Counted from the stretch's first letter, positions 9,643 through 19,516 are shown. The stretch: 64,000 nt of DNA from Sphingobacterium phlebotomi (GCF_008180195.1 NZ_VTAV01000003.1:186001-250000); one strand, 5' to 3'. The notes: a model not told the origin generated them from the letters alone. Numbers and translations are program-made.

Positions 9643-10548
9643 ATGATCAACAGAATTCCTCAAGAGATTAAAATTGATCCATCTTCCATACGACAGACTT
9701 TTAGAGAAATAAACATAAAACTATTCTGCTGCAGATATTGGATACTGGAAGAGTGGACGTGTTTTGACTTATCTGTGCCTTTTTGGCGCGTCTATTACAA
9801 CACCATCGAGGGAGCCGAGATTATATATAATAATAGATCCATTATGCTGAATAAACAGAATCTAATTATTATTCCCCCCAACACTTCCTTTTCTACTCGT
9901 TTAAATACAACCAATGTTCGAAGTAATAATGAAAGTATTGCGGGTCGTAAATTCACAGAAGCCGATACACGGGAGCAAATAGCAAAAACGAATAAGTTGG
10001 ATCATCTCTTTATCCACTTTTCGTTAGGATTTCCATTAGACTATGCCGATGCTGGCATATTTTGTTTAGAGATGACAGATCAAAAACTGAAATTGATAGA
10101 AGAAATTCGCCATACTTGTATACAGGACAAAGCATTTAATTTCTTTGATTGCCTGAACGTCAACATTCTTATAGGTTTATGCTTAATGCAGTTAGAAAAT
10201 TTTCTGACCGATTTTAAGATAATGGATCAACGTGTTTTTAATGCCATGGCTTATGTCGATAATAATTACAATAAAGCGATTACCAATAACGCACTAGCGG
10301 CGATGACAAATATGGCTTCCAACTCATTTGCCAGGCTTTTCAAAAAAGCGACGGGAATCACCATTCAGCAGTATATCATAAAAAAAAGAATTGAAAATGC
10401 GCTTAACCTTATCCACCACTCTGATAAAAATTTAGATGAGATCGCACATGACTGTGGTTTTTCGGACCGTTTCCATTTTTCAAAATTTTTTAAGAAACAC
10501 GTACATATGAGCCCATCGTACTACCGGAAAAACTTGACGCTGTTTTAA
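9643..10548 (+). CDS. AraC-family transcriptional regulator
   Basis: 301 residues. The C-terminal 100 residues form the double helix-turn-helix DNA-binding domain: AMAYVDNNYNKAITNN, ASNSFARLFKKATG, then the signature DEIAHDCGFSDRFHFSKFFKKH and MSPSYYRKN. The N-terminal half looks like a cupin-type sensor (NKQNLIIIPPNTSFSTR around residues 70-86). It is transcribed away from locus 1 and shares its upstream region, so it is the likely local regulator, perhaps responding to a monosaccharide released by that locus. No membrane segment or sensor kinase is present, so it must sense an intracellular signal. Confidence 0.92.
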   Translation: MINRIPQEIKIDPSSIRQTFREINIKLFCCRYWILEEWTCFDLSVPFWRVYYNTIEGAEIIYNNRSIMLNKQNLIIIPPNTSFSTRLNTTNVRSNNESIAGRKFTEADTREQIAKTNKLDHLFIHFSLGFPLDYADAGIFCLEMTDQKLKLIEEIRHTCIQDKAFNFFDCLNVNILIGLCLMQLENFLTDFKIMDQRVFNAMAYVDNNYNKAITNNALAAMTNMASNSFARLFKKATGITIQQYIIKKRIENALNLIHHSDKNLDEIAHDCGFSDRFHFSKFFKKHVHMSPSYYRKNLTLF

Positions 10549-10568
10549 TTGAGCCGTCGGTAGTTTGA

Positions 10569-10673
10569 TTATAGCTGGTTTTCACCCCACTCCGCCATTT
10601 GTACTAATATACTTTCTAAAGATTTACCTTTATCTGAAAGTTTATATTCTACTCTTGGAGATATCTGATAATA
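10569..10673 (-). pseudogene. C-terminal remnant of an HxlR-family (winged-helix) regulator
   Basis: The minus strand reads YQISPRVEYKLSDKGKSL, then ESILVQMAEWGENQL and a stop at 10569. This is the C-terminal wing and last helix of HxlR/MarR-type regulators (normally RVEYxLTxxGxxL). The upstream two thirds are missing: the frame degenerates at about 10675, just before the terminator hairpin of the next gene. It is therefore a truncated gene marking a rearrangement junction. The call rests on the well-conserved PRVEYKLSDKGKSL motif. Confidence 0.75.
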
Positions 10674-10681
10674 CAAATAGG

Positions 10682-10705
10682 AGGATCCGGCTGATGCCGG
10701 ATCCT
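10682..10705 (-). terminator. Hairpin terminator for the Oar-like receptor gene
   Basis: A perfect 10-bp inverted repeat AGGATCCGGC with loop TGAT lies 8 bp beyond the stop at 10713. On the minus strand it is followed by a modest T-rich run (CCTATTTGT). Strong stem and position support termination, while the weak U-tract lowers certainty. Confidence 0.7.
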
Positions 10706-10712
10706 AAATTTC

Positions 10713-13700
10713 CTAGAACGTATACCGCACGCCCAGCTGCACCTGTGCCCTTGAATTAAAGTAATCAATGCTGTAGGGTGTACCCGAGTCGCTGAACGTG
10801 AACACTGGCCAGTTGCCCGCATTCTGCTGTGGCGGGAACAGGGTCGGTGTCAGGCCGACCGAACTGGTCGAGTTGAACGTGTTCGGCGAGAAATACTGCA
10901 CGCCCCATTCTTTGTAGATCAGGTTGGTCAGGTTCACCACGTCCGCTGATAGGGTCAGAAAGTGACCGTTTTTGTTCACGGGCAGGTCGTGCGCGATGCG
11001 CAGGTCCGCCTGCACGTTCCACGGCGTACGTCCGGTATTGCGCTCGGTAAAGTCGCCCCTGCGTGATGACAGGTATCCGTTATCATCGATAAAGGTATTG
11101 AATGCCTGTGCCTGCTGCTGTGCCGTCTGTGACGGTGTATCCTTGAAGTAGCGGATGGCCTCTTCCCGTGTCGGGATGTAGGTCAGCGACACCTGCTGTG
11201 GCAATCCCTGTATGCTGTTGTTCACGATGCCATAGGTGAACGGGCTACCGGACTGTGCCGAGAAGAACAGGTTGATGTTCGTGCGTCCGGCACGTTGCCA
11301 TCCATGACCATAACTGATGCTCGTGACGATGCGGTGGCGGATATCGAAGTTGCTGTAGGCCAGCTTCGGGTCGTTAGGGATCAATGACTGGTTCAATTGC
11401 CAGTTGGACTCCATGGAGTTACGGACACCGTTGGATATATCCTTGGACTCCCCGAAGGTATAGCTTGCCGTGGCATCGAACCCCTTCCATTTCTTGGCGA
11501 TGGTCCCGGTAAGGCTATAGCGGTAGCCCTGGTTGGTGTTGCTCAGCAGGTACACGTTCGAGAAACGACTATCCACCGTACCGCTGTATACCGGCTGTTG
11601 TTTATCGCTATCGTACCCGTACCAAAGTGGATTGTCCTTGGTGTTCAGCTGCTGGAACATCACGTCGCTGATGTTGCGTGTATACATCCCCTCGAAGGTA
11701 AACTTCCAGTCGTCCGTTGTTTCGTAGTCGATCCCCAAGCTTGTCCGGAACACCTGTGGAAGCGTAAATCCGTTGTCCACCAGGTCCACCTGTGTCCTGC
11801 CGCTGTTCGGATCGTTGATCACGGCTCCATTCTGTGCGATAAAGTCGGCCAGTCCGTTCGGGCTGGGCTTAATGGCGTCCGATCCCGGTGCAAAGGGTTT
11901 GTCGTCGGCACGCTGGTCAAAGGCACCGTAGCTGTCGCCCGTATTGTAGTAGGCGTATGCCAGCCATGCAAAGGGGATACGGCCGGTGAACAAGCCGGCA
12001 CCGCCGCGCAGCACCAGACTGCGGTCTTCGGTAGCCTCCCAGCGGAAGCCCACCCGTGGGGATAGCTGCACGCGGTTCATGAAATCATTTTTGATCCGGC
12101 TTATCGGCGTATAGGTATAGGTCGTCCCGAAGTTGGGATCGGCCCACATGTCTTTTACCTTGTCGCTCAGGGTCGGCATGGTGGGCAGGTGGGCCATATC
12201 GGCACGCAGTCCCGGCGTTACACGGAACCGGTCACTTACGCGTATCTCGTCCTGTACGTACAGGCTGTACATGTTCACGTTGAAGTCCGCTGCCGGGTTG
12301 TCCAGTATGTAGTCACGGGTATTGTTGATATAATTGTAGCTACCGCGTACCCGGTAAGGACTGTTGCTGATAAAATCATCGATGCTGTTGTAGTCCACCC
12401 GGCCGTTCCAGCCGTTGACAAAGCCGTAGCGGATGCTGTAGAGTTCATTGTGTGTCCCGACGAGCAACTTATGGCGTCCGGTGTTCCAGTTGAGGTTGGC
12501 CGTTACCTCCCAGGTGCGCTGCTGCATGTCGAAGATGCTAGCCTCCCTATCCGTACCCAGGTAGATGGTGGTACCGGGGGTGCGCCCCTGTATCTGCACC
12601 TGCGGTAATGTCGGATCGGAAAGCGGGTCACGGCGGTCGTTCACCACGGTATAACCGATGACCGCATTACCGGAGAGCGAATTGCTGAAACGGCTTTTGA
12701 GTTCGGCCACGGTACTGCTCTGGTTGTTCTCCTGTTCAAAGGCCATGCTCGAAAAGCGGAAATCCTGCTGGTCGCGATCCATGTGGGTTGCCGAGCTGCG
12801 GATCGTATTATTCCTTACCGCAAGCTGGTGACGGTCATTGATGTTCCAGTCCAGGCGGTTGAAGAACTTCACGGACTTTGACCAGTTGGTGTACAGACCT
12901 GCCGTACCGGCATCAAAGATATCGCCGTATCGGCTCTGTACCGTGCTTGCTATACTGCTGGCATCGGCTTCCGTAAGGATGTGGGATGTCTCCGCCGTGC
13001 CCACGAGCAACTGCGTGGGATCCTGCCTGCGGGTGATTTCCTCGTTGCTGAAAAAGAATAGTTTGTCCTTAATTATGGCGAATCCGATGCGGAAGCCTGC
13101 CTGGTAGTCGTAGAAGTCGGAATTCATCGATCCCAACGTACCGACACGGTCGTTTCCGGTTAGGGCGGCGTTGCGGCCGAAACCGTAAACGGAGCCCTCG
13201 ATCTTATTGGTACCCGAGCGGGTGACGGCGTTGACCGATCCCCCGGTGAAGTTACCGATCTTCACATCATAGGGTGCCAGGTACACCTGCATGTCCTGTA
13301 TGGCGTCCAGGGAGACGGGGTTGGTGCGCGTAGAGCTCCCTGCCATACCGGAGGTACCGGTCTGTCCGCCGAGTGAGGGTGAGAAGCCGATAGCGTCGTT
13401 GTTGATGGCGCCGTCGATGGTGACGTTGTTGTAACGGAAGTTGGTACCCCCGAAACTGTTGTCGCGGCTTCCCTGCGGGGTGAGCCGGGTGATGTCGGTG
13501 ACCGATCGGCTGACGGTGGGCATGCCCTGTACCTGCTCGCGGGAGATGTTCTGTCCCGCGCCGTAGGTATCGGCACGCTGCCCGGCCACACGGGCGGTAA
13601 TGGTGACCTCGTCCAGTGCCTGTGCATCGGAACCGAGCACAAAATCGAGCTGCTGTGCACCGCCGAGGCGTATAAAGATGTCACTACGAATATCGTCCTG

Positions 13701-13982
13701 CATGCCGACCATCGAAGTGGTCACGGTATAGGGTCCGCCGATGCGCATATTGTTGATCGTATAGCGGCCGTCACCGTCGGTGGACAGGGCATACTTGGTG
13801 CCGGAAGGGGTATGCACCGCGGTTATGGTGGCGCCTGCAATGCCCTCTTTCATCGTGTTGATCACGCGTCCAGTCAGTGAGCCTGATGTTTCTTGTGCCA
13901 ACCCCAGGAAGGGGGACAGAAACAACAGAAGCATGACGATCCATCTGTCGGCCATCCGTTGTCTTATATCTTTAGTTTTCAT
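10713..13982 (-). CDS. Oar-like TonB-dependent receptor with carboxypeptidase-regulatory-like domain
   Basis: About 1089 residues from the ATG at 13982, which starts MKTKDIRQRM and leads into a clear signal peptide ending LGLAQ; an in-frame GTG at 14018, preceded by AGAAGGA, would add 12 residues. A regulatory-like Ig fold (SGSLTGRVINTMKEGIAG) is followed by a plug with SRSVTDITRLTPQG and an NAVTRSGTN element typical of Oar-type receptors, then a long beta-barrel ending VQLGVRYTF. The substrate is unknown. Base composition is clearly more GC-rich than both neighbours, with long open frames on the opposite strand as a side effect. That could reflect horizontal transfer or the codon bias of a very highly expressed outer-membrane protein. 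It lies close behind the IPT/TIG gene and has its own terminator. Confidence 0.92.
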   Translation of the reverse strand: MKTKDIRQRMADRWIVMLLLFLSPFLGLAQETSGSLTGRVINTMKEGIAGATITAVHTPSGTKYALSTDGDGRYTINNMRIGGPYTVTTSMVGMQDDIRSDIFIRLGGAQQLDFVLGSDAQALDEVTITARVAGQRADTYGAGQNISREQVQGMPTVSRSVTDITRLTPQGSRDNSFGGTNFRYNNVTIDGAINNDAIGFSPSLGGQTGTSGMAGSSTRTNPVSLDAIQDMQVYLAPYDVKIGNFTGGSVNAVTRSGTNKIEGSVYGFGRNAALTGNDRVGTLGSMNSDFYDYQAGFRIGFAIIKDKLFFFSNEEITRRQDPTQLLVGTAETSHILTEADASSIASTVQSRYGDIFDAGTAGLYTNWSKSVKFFNRLDWNINDRHQLAVRNNTIRSSATHMDRDQQDFRFSSMAFEQENNQSSTVAELKSRFSNSLSGNAVIGYTVVNDRRDPLSDPTLPQVQIQGRTPGTTIYLGTDREASIFDMQQRTWEVTANLNWNTGRHKLLVGTHNELYSIRYGFVNGWNGRVDYNSIDDFISNSPYRVRGSYNYINNTRDYILDNPAADFNVNMYSLYVQDEIRVSDRFRVTPGLRADMAHLPTMPTLSDKVKDMWADPNFGTTYTYTPISRIKNDFMNRVQLSPRVGFRWEATEDRSLVLRGGAGLFTGRIPFAWLAYAYYNTGDSYGAFDQRADDKPFAPGSDAIKPSPNGLADFIAQNGAVINDPNSGRTQVDLVDNGFTLPQVFRTSLGIDYETTDDWKFTFEGMYTRNISDVMFQQLNTKDNPLWYGYDSDKQQPVYSGTVDSRFSNVYLLSNTNQGYRYSLTGTIAKKWKGFDATASYTFGESKDISNGVRNSMESNWQLNQSLIPNDPKLAYSNFDIRHRIVTSISYGHGWQRAGRTNINLFFSAQSGSPFTYGIVNNSIQGLPQQVSLTYIPTREEAIRYFKDTPSQTAQQQAQAFNTFIDDNGYLSSRRGDFTERNTGRTPWNVQADLRIAHDLPVNKNGHFLTLSADVVNLTNLIYKEWGVQYFSPNTFNSTSSVGLTPTLFPPQQNAGNWPVFTFSDSGTPYSIDYFNSRAQVQLGVRYTF

Positions 13983-14045
13983 ATTATTCTTACTTTTTCG
14001 CTTCGATCTTCGTTCCACTTGATCCTTCTATTTTTTTATCGTCAA

Positions 14046-16178
14046 TTATTTAAATATTACCTTCCGTATGGCTGCCTGTCCTACATCCAGTAAATAGACG
14101 TTCCCTTCTTTATCGATGGTTATATCGTTGATGCTTCCCCATTTGGCGCTGGATAGATCTCCATCTTCAAACCCACGCTCTACCTTAACCAGTGTACTTA
14201 CCGTCTGCTCTTTCAGATCCACTTGCCGTAGAGCTAAGTTGTTGGAATCCATGATGATCAGGTTGCCTTCGGCGGTCATTCCTAATGCCGTAGGTCCGTA
14301 GGCTAGTTTAGCGGTGGAAACTGGTCCATCTTGATAACCATAGCCCTCATGCTGGCCAAGCCAGTTTAAGCCACGCGCCCCGGGGAGCGTTCTGTTGATG
14401 ATGCCTTGATAATCGTCGAATGAATGATAGATGGTGCCGTCTGGAGCGACCACAATTCTACATTTATCCGATGCGCTTCCGGTATTCATGCTCTGTACCG
14501 TTCCCGTGGATACCGTGATTTTAGAGATGCCACTCCAGCTACTTGAGTAATATAGATCGCCTTTGCTGTCTACCGTAAGCCCTCTCGGACCGATAGGCGC
14601 TGTCGGAATGGTCGTGACTGTGCCATCAGCAGCAACTTTTTTGACACTATTCCAATCCGCGATATAGATAACATCATTCAAAATATCCATGCCCACTATG
14701 CCGCTCAATCCACTGACAAAAACAGATGTTGAGCCTTCTGGCGTGACCTTCGTGATCGTTGAAGAACCACTCACATACAAGTTGCCATGCGAGTCGATTA
14801 CGATTTTGGAGTAATTGAAATCAAGCGAAGTCAAATCTCTGGTTATCGTCATCACTCCAGCTCGGCGGAAAGCTTGCGGAGCCTCCGCAGATAAACCTCC
14901 CACTTCGACTTTCAGCACACCTGTACTGAGGTTTGTGGGTGCTATAACTTTGATGGATTTTTCGTCTGCGAAAGTGATCTGTGCAGCAACACCATTAAAG
15001 CTTACTTTGTTTTTTAACATGTCATGTGAAAAACCGGTACCTTCTATGGTCACTTCGGTGCCGGCCAACCCGCTTTCTGGGCTTACCTTTATGATACCCA
15101 GATCTTGGTTGACGAATTCAGGTCCAACGACTTTTTGATCGTTTACCACCACTTCAATTTTTCCGCTTCCGATATTGGCAGGATACCGCACGACAAGTTC
15201 TGTGCTGGTGGGGTCTTTTTCTAAGGGAATTTCTTTCCCGTTGATCAATACCTTATTTTCATCGGCTATGGTACTGAATGTGCTTCCTTTTATGGTAATT
15301 TCAGCACCAACAGGTCCGCTTAACGGCGAAACGGAGGATATCGTCGGCAATGGAACCACGCTGAAAATAGCATCGCTCACGGTTTTCTGACCGTTAATAA
15401 CAACAGACACTTTGTTTGTTTCGATTCCTTCAGGGGCTAGTATGACTAGCTTCTCCGGCGAGGCTTCCACTACCGTGGCCTGCTTATCGTTAAAATAGAC
15501 GTGATTGTTCTCCTTGACGGTTTCAAACCCTTCTCCGGTTAGGGTTATCTGGGTTCCTTTTCCGCCAGTCAGTGGTTTAATCTCTTTTATTTCTTGATAC
15601 GTAAAAATTGCGCCTGTCGACTCCATTTCATCTACCAAGACTTTTACGACTCCGGTTCCCGCCCCCGAAGGGACTTTTGCGACAATCAGGGTATCGGAGA
15701 TGTTGACCACTAAAGCAACCGAATCGTTAATAGTGACTTTTGCAGGTTGCGTCAGGCTACCAAAACCTTCACCGGTAATCCGTATGTTTGAGCCGGCCGG
15801 TCCATTGGCGGGAGAAACTCTGCTCACACTTAGGCTTTGGTAGGTGTAGTTGCCCACCTCGGTCGTTTGGCTACCGTTTTTCAGGGTTATTTTTCCGGTA
15901 CTTCCGGATTCGGGAGCGAGTACCACCAATTCCGTTGACGTCGCCGAAAAAACTTCGGCCATTACACCCGAAAATTCAACGATGTTCTCGGCCATGCTTG
16001 TGCTGAATCCTTCTCCTTTTATGGTGACCAGTGTTCCGGCTTTCCCGCTGTTCGGGAAATACTGTTCCACCGATAGGCTGGGGGCGGCTTCTCCGGAAGG
16101 ATTGTCTTTCTCGCAAGAGAAAAACATAAGGAGCGCAGATAATAGAATTAACCCTATGCTATGTTTACTATTTTTCAT
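14046..16178 (-). CDS. Surface lipoprotein with five IPT/TIG domains and a C-terminal NHL-like beta-propeller
   Basis: 710 residues. A signal peptide with lipobox MFFSC (Cys at about residue 22) predicts membrane anchoring. Five IPT/TIG Ig-like repeats follow at about residues 33-112, 113-192, 193-272, 273-355 and 356-438, each opening with a P-x-S-G-x-x-G-T-x-V-T-I-x-G-x-G-F type motif. Residues 440-710 carry NHL-like blades (VDSKGDLYYSS, IDSHGNLYVSG, IDKEGNVYLLD). Such proteins in Bacteroidota commonly sit at the cell surface beside TonB receptors and bind glycans or proteins. It is the last lipoprotein gene of the sigma/FecR operon, 37 bp after a fasciclin gene. Confidence 0.9.
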   Translation of the reverse strand: MKNSKHSIGLILLSALLMFFSCEKDNPSGEAAPSLSVEQYFPNSGKAGTLVTIKGEGFSTSMAENIVEFSGVMAEVFSATSTELVVLAPESGSTGKITLKNGSQTTEVGNYTYQSLSVSRVSPANGPAGSNIRITGEGFGSLTQPAKVTINDSVALVVNISDTLIVAKVPSGAGTGVVKVLVDEMESTGAIFTYQEIKEIKPLTGGKGTQITLTGEGFETVKENNHVYFNDKQATVVEASPEKLVILAPEGIETNKVSVVINGQKTVSDAIFSVVPLPTISSVSPLSGPVGAEITIKGSTFSTIADENKVLINGKEIPLEKDPTSTELVVRYPANIGSGKIEVVVNDQKVVGPEFVNQDLGIIKVSPESGLAGTEVTIEGTGFSHDMLKNKVSFNGVAAQITFADEKSIKVIAPTNLSTGVLKVEVGGLSAEAPQAFRRAGVMTITRDLTSLDFNYSKIVIDSHGNLYVSGSSTITKVTPEGSTSVFVSGLSGIVGMDILNDVIYIADWNSVKKVAADGTVTTIPTAPIGPRGLTVDSKGDLYYSSSWSGISKITVSTGTVQSMNTGSASDKCRIVVAPDGTIYHSFDDYQGIINRTLPGARGLNWLGQHEGYGYQDGPVSTAKLAYGPTALGMTAEGNLIIMDSNNLALRQVDLKEQTVSTLVKVERGFEDGDLSSAKWGSINDITIDKEGNVYLLDVGQAAIRKVIFK

Positions 16179-16215
16179 TTGTATAAAAATTTAATATACA
16201 CGTGTATTCGGTTTC

Positions 16216-17190
16216 TTAATGTAAAAGGACTTGGTCAATGATATGCAATACGCCGTTGCCAGCCAGGATGTTTTCCCTTGTTAAATTGGTTTCCGTCGTG
16301 TTTCTTGTACCTAATAGTGTGATTTTATTGTAGGTTCCTGTTCCGGAATTAAACACAAGGGTCAAGGTCAGGTTGTCCCCATTTAACATGGTTTCGGTTG
16401 TAGTAACATTGGTGTTTCCACTTGTAGGGGTGGTCAATACATAGTCATACACAAACCGCCTGTCCGGTACGATATGGTACCGCACGAGCCTTTCCAGCTC
16501 TTCTACAGGCTTTTCGTTAATAATTTCCAAGGTACTGTAGCCGTAGCTCACCATGGCTGCATTGTTGGGCGCATAGATGGTATAGGCTCCCTCCTTTTGC
16601 AACAAACTCCGGACGGCTGGTACCCTTTCCAGCACTTGATTGAATAAGGTGATATCGTATTCATTGCCCACCACCTCGCTCAAATAATCGAAGAGATAGG
16701 GTTCAAGAACGCGATTGATCACCTGTATTTTCCCGTTCTTGGCATCTTTCATGACCGGGGTAATAATGGCGCCGTTGATCGTGATAACCGTATCAACGCC
16801 CTTTGTCCATTTGGTAACGAACATCTTCCCTCCGGTATACGAATAAATTTCTTGATTAAACTGGAAAGGAAGCTTGTTAAAATCATAAACGCCGTTGAGC
16901 ACATGATACCGCATGATATTGGTCAATCGGCTTAGTCCGATGGTATTTACGTCGGTTGTAAACGCATCATCAGAAGGCGCTAATTGGGTGAAAGGTCCTT
17001 CCTGCAACAGCATATCATGCAATTCGGTACGCTTATTGGCGGCATCCAGCTGCGATAGATTTGCATTATCGGAAATAATCATGCTAATCAGGTTGGCATC
17101 ATACGAATAGCGATTTGTTCCCTCCTTTTCGCATGCAATCAATAGCGCGAAACAGGAGGCAATCAAGAGGTATTTAATTATATTTTGCAT
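16216..17190 (-). CDS. Fasciclin (FAS1) domain lipoprotein, third in transcription order
   Basis: 324 residues with lipobox LLIAC (Cys about residue 20). Two FAS1-type units are visible: GPFTQLAPSDDAF and later AYTIYAPNNAAMVSYG, with RYHVLNGVYD and RYHIVPDRRFVYD as the matching second motifs and an ILAGNGVLHIIDQVLL ending. FAS1 domains mediate adhesion or ligand binding at cell surfaces. It is 10 bp after the preceding fasciclin gene. The tight packing of three FAS1 lipoproteins suggests a multi-subunit surface complex with the upstream receptor, which is an inference from context. Confidence 0.88.
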   Translation of the reverse strand: MQNIIKYLLIASCFALLIACEKEGTNRYSYDANLISMIISDNANLSQLDAANKRTELHDMLLQEGPFTQLAPSDDAFTTDVNTIGLSRLTNIMRYHVLNGVYDFNKLPFQFNQEIYSYTGGKMFVTKWTKGVDTVITINGAIITPVMKDAKNGKIQVINRVLEPYLFDYLSEVVGNEYDITLFNQVLERVPAVRSLLQKEGAYTIYAPNNAAMVSYGYSTLEIINEKPVEELERLVRYHIVPDRRFVYDYVLTTPTSGNTNVTTTETMLNGDNLTLTLVFNSGTGTYNKITLLGTRNTTETNLTRENILAGNGVLHIIDQVLLH

Positions 17191-17200
17191 CGTAAATGTA

Positions 17201-18472
17201 TTAAAAATGATGGGGTATAAACAACCGGTCTACGATATAGAGCGGTCCGTTTAGCGTCATGATATCCTGCTCGATAACGGTGGCGGCTTCTGTTCCTTCC
17301 TTGGCATTTTTCAGCCGCATCTTTATGATCCCGTTTTCGCGGGTGAACGTATAAGGGCAAGTGATCCGCGGTTGGCTGTTCGGACTTGATGTTTCCAGCT
17401 GAAGTATATAGTCGCCTAGGAATTCATCCGTTAGGTCATTGGAAAAGAAAACCGTGGGATTTACGCTTCCGCCGTCTGTAGGGTAGTAGCGTCGGGCCCA
17501 GCTGTGGTGATAGGTCAAAACAGAATCCGTTTTGTGAAACGTCATGTAGTTATAGGGAGCCCCACCGGAGAATGTAAGAAATTGGCCTCTGTAGATCCAA
17601 TAAGGCTCATTGAACTGCAGGAAGTCTTCCGCGCTGTTGTATCCCGCGTTTATAAAAGCTTCATTGGTGGGGGCAAAAACGGATGTTAGGCCTCCAATGT
17701 AAATATTGCTTGGATCCCATGAATTAGCGGTTACGTCCAATTGAGATTTCATGACGGCTTCTTCCATAGCATAGGTAGCCCACGGTTCCTGATCATAATA
17801 GAAATATTGACTATAGGATTCATCATTTGCCTCCACGATCTCCATAAACATGGAGAGCCGGCTATCTTCTTTCATGGTTTGCCAAAGTGTTTTTTCCGGC
17901 TTTTTAAGAAAATGATCTATATAAATTACGTTTCCCTCCTTAGCGTCACTTATTTGGTAATCTCCCATAACCTTTCCGTTGATCAGTACTTTTCCGTCGG
18001 TAATAGCTAAATAATGCGGATAGACATAAAAATCAGAGGAATATTGTCCCATTTTTAGCGCTCTATTCTCCAATTTGGATTTTAGCCGGATATTGCCGTA
18101 AGTTGATCTCACATTCGATGAATCGATTTGATCCGATAGTATGTGATAACGGATGATCGTATCCAGCTCTGCCGCGTCCATGTTCTTTAACTTTTCTTCC
18201 GTAAAGCCGGCTTCTTCAAAAGCGGCGTCAGAAGGAACCAAAAAAGTAAGGGGAGCATTTTCCCATTCGTCGTCCAACAACGCGGGTATTGTACTACCAT
18301 CAAGCGCCAATTGAAATAAGGAGCTTTCTGAATCTGCAAGCACAGCGCCCAGCGTCTCTTTGTACACTTCTTCATAAGGTACTTTTTCGCCATAAGGAGG
18401 TGGCATAAATTCTTCTTGTGTGCAGGAGAGGGCTACGACAAGAAGTAATAATATGGATAATGTTTGTTTCAT
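17201..18472 (-). CDS. Fasciclin (FAS1) domain lipoprotein, second in transcription order
   Basis: 423 residues with lipobox VALSC (Cys about residue 17). FAS1 motifs are LTFLVPSDAAFEEAGF, RYHILSDQID and EGNVIYIDHFL in the first domain, and SVFAPTNEAFINAGY with LNGPLYIVDRLFI in the second. It is larger than its two neighbours because of extra sequence between the domains. It starts 5 bp after the stop of the previous gene, which points to translational coupling within the operon. Confidence 0.88.
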   Translation of the reverse strand: MKQTLSILLLLVVALSCTQEEFMPPPYGEKVPYEEVYKETLGAVLADSESSLFQLALDGSTIPALLDDEWENAPLTFLVPSDAAFEEAGFTEEKLKNMDAAELDTIIRYHILSDQIDSSNVRSTYGNIRLKSKLENRALKMGQYSSDFYVYPHYLAITDGKVLINGKVMGDYQISDAKEGNVIYIDHFLKKPEKTLWQTMKEDSRLSMFMEIVEANDESYSQYFYYDQEPWATYAMEEAVMKSQLDVTANSWDPSNIYIGGLTSVFAPTNEAFINAGYNSAEDFLQFNEPYWIYRGQFLTFSGGAPYNYMTFHKTDSVLTYHHSWARRYYPTDGGSVNPTVFFSNDLTDEFLGDYILQLETSSPNSQPRITCPYTFTRENGIIKMRLKNAKEGTEAATVIEQDIMTLNGPLYIVDRLFIPHHF

Positions 18473-18477
18473 GGTTT

Positions 18478-19509
18478 TTAATTTCCAATGTTTGTTAAAA
18501 CAGCTTCGTCCGGTCGGAACAATAATTTCTCAATGTTGTGTACGGTACCATTAGCTGTAAGGTAGTTCACTTTATTGTGTTGTGATAACGGTGTGAATCG
18601 GCCGTATTGCCCTGTCTCTTGCGTATTGACACCAAACCAGCGAGTATCTACGTTGTAGTAAATCCCTCTGCTCATCCTCGGATCATCCGCGATTGGAGGT
18701 GATAGCGATTGTTTGGAGAGATCAAGGTCCGTCAGGAAGATGCGTGTATCGAATAAATAGACCGCCATAAAACGATTGTAAAAGGTCGTGGGATCCATGC
18801 GATCAATACTATCGGGCGTGATCCCTTCATTCTCAAAAGCGATATTTTCGGGTGCTACAATGGACCATTCTCCCTGGGCGAGTTGATCCCAGTGTCCGAA
18901 CTTTTTTAGGGCGGCTACGAATGTGCTGTACTGGCTTCTTTCGGCAAGAAAATCCTGTACTGTTCCCTCGTTGTATTTAAAACAGGCATTGACGATATTC
19001 AAGACGCCGTTGGTCAGCATGATATCGAAGCGGGTAGCCTGGGCGCCATTGACGAAAACCTTGGTTTTATCCCATTCGCTAGTCCCTGCATACTTTGAAA
19101 TGATGAGGTCCTTATTGGCGAGATTCGGATAGCGGGCATCCAAGGTGCTTACCGGGATTTCTTCGCTCGTCAACAATCGACCCAGGACGTGATACTGGAC
19201 CATCGTCTTTAAGCTATCTTGGTCGAGCTTGTCGAAATCCGAGGGACGGTATATACCCAAAGCATTGAATGCGGCATTGGTCGGTGCATAAACGGTTACT
19301 TTCTCGCTTCCGGTAATATTTTCCAATACGCCCGTTTTTTCCAAGGCAGCATAAAATAAGCTCAGATCAAAGTTGTTTCCGATGTAGTCTCCTACGTTTC
19401 TTGTCTCTGTATTTTCCTCATACACCAGAAATTCATCGGGGTTGCATGCTTGCAATAGCACACAACTAAGAAGAAAAAGTAAATATGTTGTAATTCTCTT
19501 TAATTGCAT
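18478..19509 (-). CDS. Fasciclin (FAS1) domain lipoprotein, first in transcription order
   Basis: I start it at the ATG at 19509 (MQLKRITTYLLFLLSC), giving 343 residues and a lipobox LLQAC; an ATG at 19575 would overlap the upstream gene and precede the signal sequence with a non-typical extension. FAS1 motifs include KVTVYAPTNAAFNALG, VQYHVLGRLL and GVLNIVNACF, then WSIVAPENIAFENEG and TVHNIEKLLF. The gap to the upstream gene is 7 bp. Function is probably ligand or matrix binding at the outer membrane. Confidence 0.88.
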   Translation of the reverse strand: MQLKRITTYLLFLLSCVLLQACNPDEFLVYEENTETRNVGDYIGNNFDLSLFYAALEKTGVLENITGSEKVTVYAPTNAAFNALGIYRPSDFDKLDQDSLKTMVQYHVLGRLLTSEEIPVSTLDARYPNLANKDLIISKYAGTSEWDKTKVFVNGAQATRFDIMLTNGVLNIVNACFKYNEGTVQDFLAERSQYSTFVAALKKFGHWDQLAQGEWSIVAPENIAFENEGITPDSIDRMDPTTFYNRFMAVYLFDTRIFLTDLDLSKQSLSPPIADDPRMSRGIYYNVDTRWFGVNTQETGQYGRFTPLSQHNKVNYLTANGTVHNIEKLLFRPDEAVLTNIGN

Positions 19510-19516
19510 CACGTGG

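Noticed and set aside
10565-10759. A 64-codon plus-strand frame between the AraC gene and the receptor
   Set aside because: It overlaps the HxlR remnant and the terminator on the other strand and has no protein-like features.
11397-12065. A 222-codon open frame on the plus strand inside the Oar-like receptor gene
   Set aside because: It is the complement of a GC-rich gene, which lacks stop codons in other frames. It has no recognisable domain and lies wholly inside a clear receptor.
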